Below, piece after piece: positions 41,880 through 50,591 of a DNA stretch of 64,000 nucleotides (its first letter is position 1; each line of letters begins with the position of its first letter). A model generated the notes under the pieces. The model was not told the origin of the DNA and ran no database searches. It saw nothing but the letters and a program-made list of their open reading frames with translations. The translations under genes were made by a program, and so were the position numbers. Source of the stretch: Bog-366 sp963722555 (lineage in GTDB: Bacteria > Acidobacteriota > Terriglobia > UBA7540); NCBI GenBank assembly GCA_963722555.1, contig CAVRNQ010000007.1, forward strand, positions 620,001 through 684,000, read 5' to 3'.

Positions 41880-43619
41880 ATGTCTAACGCTCACAGCTCG
41901 GGAAACGGCAATCAGATGCGGCACCTCATTCGCGAAGGCAAATCGGTTTCCAAAGCGCTCCAAGCCCAGATCGATGCGGCGGTGAAGCTGGCCGACCGGG
42001 AGGTAGGGATATCGGCTGATCGATCCATCGGCTCATCGGATCATCTGTCGTCGATGGGCCGATGGGCCGATGGCCAGATGAACCGATCTCCGATGCCTTC
42101 GGTTCCCCAAACTGACAGGCTTCCGCTCACTCCCGCCCCCCTCACCACGTCGGGCGGCCTGCCCGTGGCGCCCACGCGGGCAGTTCCACCCACGCCCGCG
42201 CCGGAAGCCATTTCCATGTCCGACTACACGGCGCGAGTTCAGCAGGGTTGGGTGTCCGTTTTGGGTTTGTCCGGCACCCCCATCACCGCCGGCTTCCTGC
42301 GCGAACTGGGGGAATACAACCCCAAGCTGGAAGGCCTGAACGCCATCTGGACTTACCAGGAAATGCGGCGCGGCGATGCCCAGGTGGCCGGCACGCTGCG
42401 CGCCTGCAAATTGCCCATCCTTTCGGCGCAGTGGCAAGTGCAGCCGCCTCCCGACGCCGAACTGAAAAGCGGCCAGACCGCCGCCAAGGCCAAAGAGGTG
42501 GCGCGCTTCATCCAGGAGAATCTGTTCGGGGGCCTCGAGTGGCAAACCCACACGGGAAGCTGGATCACGCAGAGCTGGAAAGATGTGGTGCGCTTCGCCC
42601 TGCGCATGCAGGATTTCGGGGCGGCCTGCTACGAAGAAGTGATGGCCATCGACGGCGACAAGATCCGGGTGCGGCGGATGGCCGACCGTCAGGCGCTCAC
42701 CTTCTATCGCTGGCACACGGACCCGCACTCGGTCGATCCCACGCTGGCGCCGTTCATTTATGACGACGGCGAAACGCTCTATGCGCTGGAGCAATGGGGC
42801 TACCGCTCCAACCGCTTCGAATATGTGCTGCTGCCCACCGACAAGGCCTGCATCTTCACGCACGACCAGGAAGGCGCGAACTTTTGGGGCATTCCGCTTA
42901 CCCGCGCCATGTACCCGCATTGGTACATCAAGAAACACCTGGAAAGGATCGATGCGATTGCCTGCGAGCGCAACTCGCTGGGCGTGCCCATGATTCTGCT
43001 GCCGCCCAACCCCTCCAAGCAGGACGTGCACGCCGCCCAGCAGTGGGTCACGCAACTGGCCGCGCACGAAAAGACAGGGTTGGCACTGCCCCACGACGCG
43101 GAGTTCAAGCTGGTGGGCATCGAGGGACGTATCCGCGAAATCCTGCCGTCGCTCCAGTACCACAAGCAGCAGATCGCCACGTCTTGCCTGGCCATGTTCA
43201 TGGAACTCGGCCAGTCGCATACCGGCTCGCGCGCGCTGGGCGAATCCCAGACCGATTTCTTTCTGCTGGCGACCCAGAATACCGCGGACTACATCGCTTC
43301 CCGGATTCGCCACTCCACGATCCGCCGGCTGACGCATTGGAATTTTGGCCCCGACGCGCCCGTGCCGTACCTCGTCCCCGCCAACGTGCAGGCACGCTCG
43401 ATCGAGACCATGGCCGCCATCATCGCGCAACTCGCGCAGGCCGGGGCGTGGATTTCCGACCGCGCCAGCCTGAACCAAACGCGGCACGAGCTCTGCTTCA
43501 CGGACCTCGCGGAGGACGACGTGGTCGCAATCCGCGGCGAAAGAATCGGCGCGCCGGCCGGGGATATTCCCGCGCCGGGCGGAGAGCCGGCCCGGGTGAC
43601 AGGAGACCGCGAACCGTAG
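41880..43619 (+). CDS. Portal protein, DUF935/Mu gp29-like
   Basis: The 579-aa protein matches Mu-type portals (DUF935). Key segments are LNAIWTYQEMRRGDAQVAGT, LRACKLPILSAQWQVQPP, FWGIPLTRAMYPHWYIKKHL and IATSCLAMFMELGQSHTGSR. Portals form the dodecameric DNA channel at the capsid vertex and dock the terminase. Residues about 44-73 (SADRSIGSSDHLSSMGRWAD) are a translated quasi-palindromic repeat of the same family as in terL. The C-terminal 25 residues are Gly/Pro-rich. The Mu gp30 head-morphogenesis gene that should follow is absent. Confidence 0.9.
   Translation: MSNAHSSGNGNQMRHLIREGKSVSKALQAQIDAAVKLADREVGISADRSIGSSDHLSSMGRWADGQMNRSPMPSVPQTDRLPLTPAPLTTSGGLPVAPTRAVPPTPAPEAISMSDYTARVQQGWVSVLGLSGTPITAGFLRELGEYNPKLEGLNAIWTYQEMRRGDAQVAGTLRACKLPILSAQWQVQPPPDAELKSGQTAAKAKEVARFIQENLFGGLEWQTHTGSWITQSWKDVVRFALRMQDFGAACYEEVMAIDGDKIRVRRMADRQALTFYRWHTDPHSVDPTLAPFIYDDGETLYALEQWGYRSNRFEYVLLPTDKACIFTHDQEGANFWGIPLTRAMYPHWYIKKHLERIDAIACERNSLGVPMILLPPNPSKQDVHAAQQWVTQLAAHEKTGLALPHDAEFKLVGIEGRIREILPSLQYHKQQIATSCLAMFMELGQSHTGSRALGESQTDFFLLATQNTADYIASRIRHSTIRRLTHWNFGPDAPVPYLVPANVQARSIETMAAIIAQLAQAGAWISDRASLNQTRHELCFTDLAEDDVVAIRGERIGAPAGDIPAPGGEPARVTGDREP
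42010..42096. repeat. Quasi-palindromic element inside the portal gene
   Basis: ATCGGCTGATCGATCCATCG and the opposite CGATGGGCCGATGGGCCGAT words form imperfect arms, matching the terL insertion at 40866-40988. It is translated in frame near the N-terminus. Confidence 0.7.
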
Positions 43620-43820
43620 GGGTCGCCGCGGCCCCCCCCGGCCTGGGTAAAAGGCGAAAGACCCATGGCAAAAAGGAGAAGGACGGTAACGATGATGACT
43701 AGCCCAACCCAAAGCAATCGACCGAGCGCCAGTTCAGCGGTGAACCCGCAGGCCGGCCCGCCCGTGGTCAGTGGCCCGTTGCTGCGGACAACCCGCCATG
43801 GCCCACGCACAGGAGATGGC

Positions 43821-44336
43821 ATGAAAAAGGAAAAGATCACGTTCGTGATCTCGATTTGCGTTGCAGTGATCCTCACGCTGGTGCTTCCGGCGCTTCTCGC
43901 GCCGCCCCCCGTTAACGCGCAGTTCGCCGGCGACAAACGCATGCCGGCTTTTGGCTTCATCACTGCGAATCCCACAATTTCCATCACCACTGCCAGCGCC
44001 ACGTCGGCGTATAACCCCACGACCGGCGTCACCACCGCGCACGTGCAGTGGGTTTTCGGTACCGTTACCGGAACTTACACCGGCTGCACGATACAGGCGA
44101 AAACCAGTTACGACGGCACCAACTGGCTGTCGCTGGGAAGCGCTGCCGCGCTCACCGTCACGACCGGGACCCTCACCGCCTGGGACATTTACCAGCAAGC
44201 GCCCTCCGCAACCAGCGTGACGGTCACGACGCCGAGCAGCGCCGCCATGGGGTTCGGCGCGTATACGGAATACGTGTTTGCTTGCAGCGCTTACGGAACC
44301 AGTGCCCCAGTGACGGCGACGATGATCTACAAATAA
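43821..44336 (+). CDS. Exported beta-rich protein, 171 aa
   Basis: The start at 43821 (MKKEKITFVISICVAVILTL) has AGGAG 5 nt upstream. A signal peptide ends near VNAQ. The mature part is Thr/Ser/Gly-rich beta repeats (TISITTASATSAYNPTTGVT, TYTGCTIQAKTSYDGTNW), as in fibre or surface proteins. A Sec signal on a gene in the head module is unusual. It is the first of three consecutive exported proteins between portal and protease. Lysogenic surface cargo and virion decoration are both possible. Confidence 0.6.
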   Translation: MKKEKITFVISICVAVILTLVLPALLAPPPVNAQFAGDKRMPAFGFITANPTISITTASATSAYNPTTGVTTAHVQWVFGTVTGTYTGCTIQAKTSYDGTNWLSLGSAAALTVTTGTLTAWDIYQQAPSATSVTVTTPSSAAMGFGAYTEYVFACSAYGTSAPVTATMIYK

Positions 44337-44364
44337 TCGGGTGATCGGGAGATCGGGTGATCGG
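44336..44364. repeat. Iterated ATCGGGTGATCGGGAG words
   Basis: Three copies of ATCGGG(T/A)G lie from the previous stop to the next ATG (44365), so they form the leader of the giant fibre-like gene. Confidence 0.65.
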
Positions 44365-47300
44365 ATGAACGAAAAGAGCAAAAGCATGATGGATGGTTCG
44401 AGGGTAAAGGCGCTGGCTCTGGTGCTCGTCTGCTGGTCACTCTTTACTGGTCACACGTCACTGCTTTTAGGCCAGCAGAAGACCACCGTGGCGGACACGC
44501 TGCTGGGCCCCGATGGCGCGCCGGTGGCAGGGTCGTTCGTGGTCACCTGCCCGCGCACGTTTGTGTCGGCGGACGGCTACTCGGTTCTCGCCCAGAGCAA
44601 GACCAGCGTCACCCTCGCGGCGAACGGCAGCTTCAGTGTCAACCTTATCCCGAATGCCGGTGCGAGCCCGGGCGGCAGCACCTACCAGGTGCAGTACACC
44701 GCCAATAGCCGCGTGGTGACGGAAATCTGGATTGTCCCGATTTCGACCTCGCCCGTGAACCTGGCCGCGGTGCGCACCGCCTCGCCACCCTCGCCAGGCG
44801 TCATGTTGCCTTTCGCGCAGTTGAATCCGCCCTCGGGCTGCGCTGCTAATCAGTTTCCCCAATGGACGGGCACGAGCTGGACCTGCGTGGCGTCGAACGG
44901 AGGGGGTGGCGGAACGGTCTCGAGCGTCGGCCTCTCGCTGCCTCTCGCGGTGTTTTCAGTGTCAGGCTCCCCCGTGACCAGCAGTGGCACGTTGAACGCC
45001 AGCTTCGCCAGCCAGAGCGCCAATCAGGTTTTGGCGGCGCCCAACGGGACTGCCGGCGCGCCGAGCTTCCGCGCCTTGGCGGCGGCGGACCTTCCTGCCT
45101 CGATCACCAGCAGCACAAGTGGCAACGCCGCTACGGCGACGGCCCTGGCCAGTTCGCCCAATCAATGCGCCGGCGGCCAATATGCCACGGGGGTCGCCGC
45201 CAGTGGAAACGCCAATTGCGGGGTGCCGTCGGGAACCCTGGGTGGCTTGACCACGAACCTACTTCCCGTCGCGAGCAGCGCTTCCAGTCTGACCAACTCC
45301 TCGCTTTCCAGTGTGCCGGCGCTGGCGGCCACGACGCTCGGAACCATAACGGCCGCCGCGGGAAGCGGATCTCTGAATGCCGCGACCACCTTTTACTACA
45401 CGGTCGTGCCGCTCACCGCATCCGGCATCGGGCCGGCGTCGGCGGAGGGTTCGGTCACGACGGGCGCCGTGGGAAACACCTACACGGCGACCATACCCTA
45501 CAGCGGGGTCACTGGAGCTACTGGGTATTGCTTAACGGGGCGGGCATCCTCGGGTGGGGAGCAACTGATTTCATGCGTCCATTCCGGCTCGACCCACTCC
45601 ATGACGGACAGTGGGGCTAATACACCGAGTGGCAACTTTCCTGTCAATGCCAGCGCCGTTGCCTCGGCCTCGGGGTCATTCGTTCCGGTCTATGAGGATG
45701 GTGTAGTTCATGCCTCGCAACTGCCCGGTAGCGATATGTGCGCTCAAATATCGAATGGCTGGGCCTACCTCCTGGCGCTCGGCCTGAGCAGTGGTACAGT
45801 GGACGCTCGTGGTATCACGGGAACACAGAACGTCTCTGGTTCCTGTTTTAACAATTATCCGGACAATCAGACTTTCAACGGCACGCTCCTGACCCAGAGC
45901 ACCGAGATCGTCAGCTCTGTAAGCCAGGTGCTGCCCAACGGGCTGCTCTGGAACGGCGGTTCATTGCGGGCTGAGGCTCCGCCGCAATTAGCTGCGAACG
46001 TTGGCACCATGGTCGTTCAGTCCAACAGCTTTCCAGCGAGCACGCCGGTCATCCAGTACGGTGTTAGCCAGACGACTCCGCAGCTCGGAATTCGCCTGCA
46101 AAACTTGGGCGTCTCCTGCATTCCCCCCGGTGGCAGCTTCAGCGGAATGAGCATCGGCGTCCAGGACCTCTACGCGCAGGAGAACTCTGGCGCGGACTAC
46201 ATTACGGTCTATGGATGCGAAGTTGGAGTCGACATCGAAAATGGTGGTGGTGGGTCTCCGGCCATCAATGGAGGTCCCTGGAACAATATCAAGGTTGCTG
46301 TCAGTGGCAGCGCAGATAGCACTGCGGTGTGCTTCCGTTACGGTTCCACGGCGGCGCAGACCTACCCACTCTATGGAGTTCATAATCTTATCTGCACCGG
46401 GAACAACAATAACTCCGGCCAACTCACGGCGGCCGGGATTCAGATTGACGGAAGCTACATCAATCTGGACGGCGTGCACATCGAGCAGGCGGCGGTAGGG
46501 GTGGAGATCGCCAAGAACCATTCGGTCTATAGCGCCACGCTCAACAATGTCCATTGCCTTAATCTGGGTGGAGTACAGGGAACGTCCTGCGTGGATATCA
46601 GCTCCGGGAACCCTGCCTATGTCAACCTGCTCGGCGTTTCTGTCAATTCCTCGACGACGACCAATGTCCTGAAGGACAACCTCACCAACGGTTGCACGCT
46701 GCCGCAGAGTACTGCGGGGAGCATCGAATTGTATTCTCGCGATGCCCACAACCGCATCACCACGAGTTCCTCGGACTGCACGGCGAGTGCGGCGCAGACG
46801 GCCACGGCTCTGGCGGCCACGCCGACGCAATGTACGGGCGGTCAGTTTGCTACCGGCGTCGCCGCGAGTGGAAATGCCAACTGTGGGACCCCGGCTGGAA
46901 GCGGGAACGTTTCAAACTCTGGCACTCCTACTAACGGGCAACTTGCACAGTGGACCAGCTCAACCGTGCTTCAGGGGATTTCCACGGTACCGGCTGCTGC
47001 GATGCCCACCCCCACCACGAGCACCTTGGGTGGGGTTGAATCACTTACCTGTGCAAGTCACACTTGGTTTTCACAGATTTCAACGGGTGGAGTGCCTGGC
47101 TGCTCTCAGCCCGGCTTTGCGGATATCTCGGGGACCGTAGCGGCCTCACAATTACCCGCTCCCACTGCTTCTACGCTGGGGGGAGTTGAATCTATTGTTG
47201 CGGCTTCGCACAAGTGGATTTCCTACATTGATACCTCGGGTGTACCGCACCAGTCCCAGCCTGCCGATACCGATATCAGCGGGACAGCGGCGGGGGCAAT

Positions 47301-48966
47301 TCCCTATGTGAGCAGCAGCCTATTGGCTGAACTTTCGACCACTCCCTATAGCGTCATGGTCTCGGGGGCAACCAATCCCGCGTGGGCTACCCCTACCGCT
47401 AACGGCCAGTGCTTCATGTCGGGGGCAAGCAATTACGCAACGACCACTCCCAGCTTCCAGACGTGTCCGACAGGTGGCGGCAGCGCGACGTTTCAGGTCA
47501 ACGGGACGAATACATCGAGCCAGACGACCATAAACTTCATCAATGGTACATACCTAACCGCTACGAACCCGAGCGTCGGTCAGGTGAAGTTTGACATCAC
47601 AAGTCTGCCCACCCCAAGCGCCAGTACACTCGGCGGTGTTGATTCCAAGGATTGCTCGTCGGGCGGGCAGTTTGTGCAGAAGATCAATACGGATGGTACA
47701 GAGACCTGCGCTACCCCATCTGGCGGCGGGAACGTGTCGAATACAGGGACGCCCTCGAATGGCCAGATCGCACAGTGGACCAGTTCAACTGTTGTCCAAG
47801 GAATCTCAACTATACCGGCGGCGGCGATGCCCACCCCGACCGCTAGTACTCTGGGGGGCATTGAATCAATCATATCAGCTTCGCACAATTGGATTGGATA
47901 TATTGACACTAGCGGTGTCCCGCATCAGTCCCAACCTGGGTTTAGTGATCTCTCCGGCTCTTTGGCCTGTACACAGCATCCGGCCCTGACTGGCGATACG
48001 ACCACCACGGCAGGTTCCTGTGCGACCACGACCGCGAAGATCAACGGGGGCTCGGTTCCCACGAGCGCACCATTTGTCGGCACGAACTCCAGCGGCCAGC
48101 TTGTTTCTGCGACCCCGGTAACTTCCGTCGCGATGACCGGGGACGGGACCGTGTTTAACTCGACCGTCAGCGGGTCGCCGGTGACGACAACTGGAACATT
48201 GGCCCCAGCCTTGCTGACGCAGACCGCCAACACGGTGCTGGCTGGTCCCTCTTCAGGCAGTAATGCAGCACCGACGTTTCGTGCTCTGGCCGCAGCCGAC
48301 ATAGGTGGAGCGAACAATCCGTACTGTGATGTAACCGACCCGACCTGCTTCACTTTCAACGAGGAGTTCATCACCGGGTCCGGGGGTACGGGGACCACAG
48401 GAAACTCCATCCCATACGGTGCCTCGGCATGGGAGTTCCGGTTTAGTTGTGGAACGAGTGGCGGACAATTGTTGGGAGTCGCAGGCTTATCGGGGGAGTT
48501 TGGCGCTGCTCAGATAACGGACTGCACCACGGCGGCTGTAGGTGACACGTTCGCAGCGCACCTGTCTGCGGGAACCAATGGCAGCACCTTGCAGATGGGA
48601 AACATTGCGAACTGGCGGGCCATTCTGCGGATGACGCTGGATGCCACAACCGGGCAGGTGGTGAGGGCAGGGTTCTGTACGGGTGGCGCGACGGCTTCCG
48701 CCCTTTGTCCAGGAGCCGCAGGCAGCAGCGTCACCATCCGCTATGACGCGGGTGGCGGGGATACCGGCTTCTACGGCGAGATGTGCAACGGCACAGCCTG
48801 TGCTTCCACATCCAGTGCGCTTTGCTCCGTGGACACCAATGCACACACCTTCCTGATGTATTCAACCACCGCTCACATGGTGTACTTCAGTTGCGACGGA
48901 GGGACGGCGTACTCCGTCTCTTCTGACTACCCGACAGGCGGAATTATTCCAACCTTCTGGCAGTAA
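44365..48966 (+). CDS. Giant exported fibre/tailspike-like protein, 1533 aa
   Basis: A signal-like N-terminus (ALALVLVCWSLFTGHTSLLL) precedes a prealbumin-like beta domain (residues about 35-140: DTLLGPDGAPVAGSFVVTCP). Long low-complexity Ser/Thr/Ala/Gly beta repeats follow. They include several copies of STLGGVES...ASHKWISYIDTSGVPHQSQP, which indicates internal duplication. A central right-handed beta-helix region (about 560-800: HNLICTGNNNNSGQLTAAGI, NLDGVHIEQAAVGVEIA) is typical of tailspikes that bind or cut polysaccharide. The C-terminus is a separate lectin-like domain. The usual site for such a gene is after the tail genes, so this position is odd. Confidence 0.7.
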   Translation: MNEKSKSMMDGSRVKALALVLVCWSLFTGHTSLLLGQQKTTVADTLLGPDGAPVAGSFVVTCPRTFVSADGYSVLAQSKTSVTLAANGSFSVNLIPNAGASPGGSTYQVQYTANSRVVTEIWIVPISTSPVNLAAVRTASPPSPGVMLPFAQLNPPSGCAANQFPQWTGTSWTCVASNGGGGGTVSSVGLSLPLAVFSVSGSPVTSSGTLNASFASQSANQVLAAPNGTAGAPSFRALAAADLPASITSSTSGNAATATALASSPNQCAGGQYATGVAASGNANCGVPSGTLGGLTTNLLPVASSASSLTNSSLSSVPALAATTLGTITAAAGSGSLNAATTFYYTVVPLTASGIGPASAEGSVTTGAVGNTYTATIPYSGVTGATGYCLTGRASSGGEQLISCVHSGSTHSMTDSGANTPSGNFPVNASAVASASGSFVPVYEDGVVHASQLPGSDMCAQISNGWAYLLALGLSSGTVDARGITGTQNVSGSCFNNYPDNQTFNGTLLTQSTEIVSSVSQVLPNGLLWNGGSLRAEAPPQLAANVGTMVVQSNSFPASTPVIQYGVSQTTPQLGIRLQNLGVSCIPPGGSFSGMSIGVQDLYAQENSGADYITVYGCEVGVDIENGGGGSPAINGGPWNNIKVAVSGSADSTAVCFRYGSTAAQTYPLYGVHNLICTGNNNNSGQLTAAGIQIDGSYINLDGVHIEQAAVGVEIAKNHSVYSATLNNVHCLNLGGVQGTSCVDISSGNPAYVNLLGVSVNSSTTTNVLKDNLTNGCTLPQSTAGSIELYSRDAHNRITTSSSDCTASAAQTATALAATPTQCTGGQFATGVAASGNANCGTPAGSGNVSNSGTPTNGQLAQWTSSTVLQGISTVPAAAMPTPTTSTLGGVESLTCASHTWFSQISTGGVPGCSQPGFADISGTVAASQLPAPTASTLGGVESIVAASHKWISYIDTSGVPHQSQPADTDISGTAAGAIPYVSSSLLAELSTTPYSVMVSGATNPAWATPTANGQCFMSGASNYATTTPSFQTCPTGGGSATFQVNGTNTSSQTTINFINGTYLTATNPSVGQVKFDITSLPTPSASTLGGVDSKDCSSGGQFVQKINTDGTETCATPSGGGNVSNTGTPSNGQIAQWTSSTVVQGISTIPAAAMPTPTASTLGGIESIISASHNWIGYIDTSGVPHQSQPGFSDLSGSLACTQHPALTGDTTTTAGSCATTTAKINGGSVPTSAPFVGTNSSGQLVSATPVTSVAMTGDGTVFNSTVSGSPVTTTGTLAPALLTQTANTVLAGPSSGSNAAPTFRALAAADIGGANNPYCDVTDPTCFTFNEEFITGSGGTGTTGNSIPYGASAWEFRFSCGTSGGQLLGVAGLSGEFGAAQITDCTTAAVGDTFAAHLSAGTNGSTLQMGNIANWRAILRMTLDATTGQVVRAGFCTGGATASALCPGAAGSSVTIRYDAGGGDTGFYGEMCNGTACASTSSALCSVDTNAHTFLMYSTTAHMVYFSCDGGTAYSVSSDYPTGGIIPTFWQ

Positions 48967-49037
48967 GTCGAAACCACGGCGGCGCAGCACACACTCAAGA
49001 TGTCCTTCTTCAGGCTTAAGGTGTGGGGGCTTTCGCG

Positions 49038-50540
49038 ATGAAGAACCAACTGATTCTCATTCTGCTCCTTGCAGCCTCACAGGCCCGCGCCACGACCTAC
49101 TACGTTGACTTTGTGGGCGGCTCGGACGCGAACGCGGGCACCTCCAAGGCGGCCCCGTGGAAATGTGCGCCGGGGATGAAGGGATTCACGGGAGGGTACA
49201 CGCACGCCGCGGGCGACCAGTTTGTTTTCAAAGGCGGCGTAACGTGGCCCCACGGTGTTTTACCGCTGCACATCTTGTACAGCGGGGCGCCGGGCGCGGT
49301 TGACGCCTATGGCGGCTTGGACACGACGTGGTACTCCGGCGCCGCCTGGAGCCAGCCGAAGTTTGATGGCGAGCAGTTGATGGCGCCGAACGGCACCGTG
49401 ATTCATGGAGGGGTGTCCTTCGTCCGAGTCACCAACCTTGCGGTGGTCAACTCCGGCAACCCGTCCGACCCGTCCGGTACAGCCGTGGCCCTCAGCAACG
49501 GGAGCAACATCGAGGTCGATCACTGTACCATCCAGCCGCATTCCATCCAGTCGTTTGCTTACGGCAATGCCGGCGCGCCGGTGGGCACGACTTCCTCACA
49601 CATTCTGTTCCACGACAACGACCTTTCCTCGGAAGGCCGCTTCACCATCTACGGCTACCCAGGCCGGGTCTTGGATGATGTCGAGGTGTACCACAACCGG
49701 GTTCAGGGAGCGGGCGACTTCAAGCCAGGAGGTTACCACCTGGACGGGCTGATGATCGGCAATCCGATTTACTCCTCCGACCCGGCGCAGGTAGCCACGG
49801 TCACACACATTTCGTTCCACGACAATTACTTCTATGGAAGCTGGCCGGGCGGCGCGACGGCCATGTACTTCGCCTGCAGCAACACGAACTATACCGAGAT
49901 TTTCAACAACGTGTTTGCACTGGAAACGACGGATTCTAACGTGGGTTACATCATGCGCTGGCAGCATCACGACGGGAATATCTCAATTTATAACAACACG
50001 TTCTCGTCTGACGCCCATCCGGGAGCGCACGCCGGGGCCACGGCGGTTATGACCATTGCAGACACCTACCAGCCCCATCATTATGGAACCCTGTCTATAA
50101 AGAACAATATCTTCTCGGGCTTTGGCATCGACATTTCGGGCATAACTATCTCTGACTGGGACTCCATCGACATCGACTACAACCTGCACCATATCTCGAC
50201 CGCGCATGGCTACGGATACCCGGTGTGGGTTGGCAGCAAGGCGTGCAAGACGCTCGCCTGCGCCCAATCGACCTGGGGTTATGAAATGCACTCCCCAGCT
50301 ATGGGCGCACCGAAGTTCGTGGCCGTGCCGAACGGGACGGCAGGAAGCGGAGACTTCCATCTGCTGCCTGGCTCGCCCGCGATTGGGACTGGCATCAACC
50401 TGTCTTCGGTCTTTACCACGGATGCCGCAGGGCGTCCGCGTCCCAGCACAGGCCCTTGGGACATGGGCGCATACGTCGAAGGGAGCAATCAACCCAGGCC
50501 AGTTATCAGCGGTCAACCCGCTTTGCAGAACAAACATTGA
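49038..50540 (+). CDS. Exported right-handed beta-helix protein
   Basis: The 500-aa protein has a signal peptide (NQLILILLLAASQARA). The opening TTYYVDFVGGSDANAGTSKA is the entry motif of many parallel beta-helix proteins. Repeating coils with Asn ladders follow (NLAVVNSGNPSDP, NIEVDHCTIQPHSIQ, ILFHDNDLSSEGRF, ISIYNNTFSSDAHPG). The fold is that of pectate lyases and tailspike depolymerases, but I see no clear lyase catalytic set. It follows the giant fibre-like gene and may act with it on host-surface or environmental glycans. Confidence 0.75.
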   Translation: MKNQLILILLLAASQARATTYYVDFVGGSDANAGTSKAAPWKCAPGMKGFTGGYTHAAGDQFVFKGGVTWPHGVLPLHILYSGAPGAVDAYGGLDTTWYSGAAWSQPKFDGEQLMAPNGTVIHGGVSFVRVTNLAVVNSGNPSDPSGTAVALSNGSNIEVDHCTIQPHSIQSFAYGNAGAPVGTTSSHILFHDNDLSSEGRFTIYGYPGRVLDDVEVYHNRVQGAGDFKPGGYHLDGLMIGNPIYSSDPAQVATVTHISFHDNYFYGSWPGGATAMYFACSNTNYTEIFNNVFALETTDSNVGYIMRWQHHDGNISIYNNTFSSDAHPGAHAGATAVMTIADTYQPHHYGTLSIKNNIFSGFGIDISGITISDWDSIDIDYNLHHISTAHGYGYPVWVGSKACKTLACAQSTWGYEMHSPAMGAPKFVAVPNGTAGSGDFHLLPGSPAIGTGINLSSVFTTDAAGRPRPSTGPWDMGAYVEGSNQPRPVISGQPALQNKH

Positions 50541-50591
50541 GCGCCGAAAGCTTGAGGCGAAAGCACCAACCGATTAGGTAGAGGACAAGCC

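Noticed and set aside
42033..43712. Minus-strand ORF of 559 codons
   Set aside because: Antisense shadow of the portal gene, caused by high third-position GC.
44365..50540. Diversity-generating retroelement acting on the fibre-like gene
   Set aside because: No reverse transcriptase and no template/variable repeat pair with adenine-biased differences was seen in the window.
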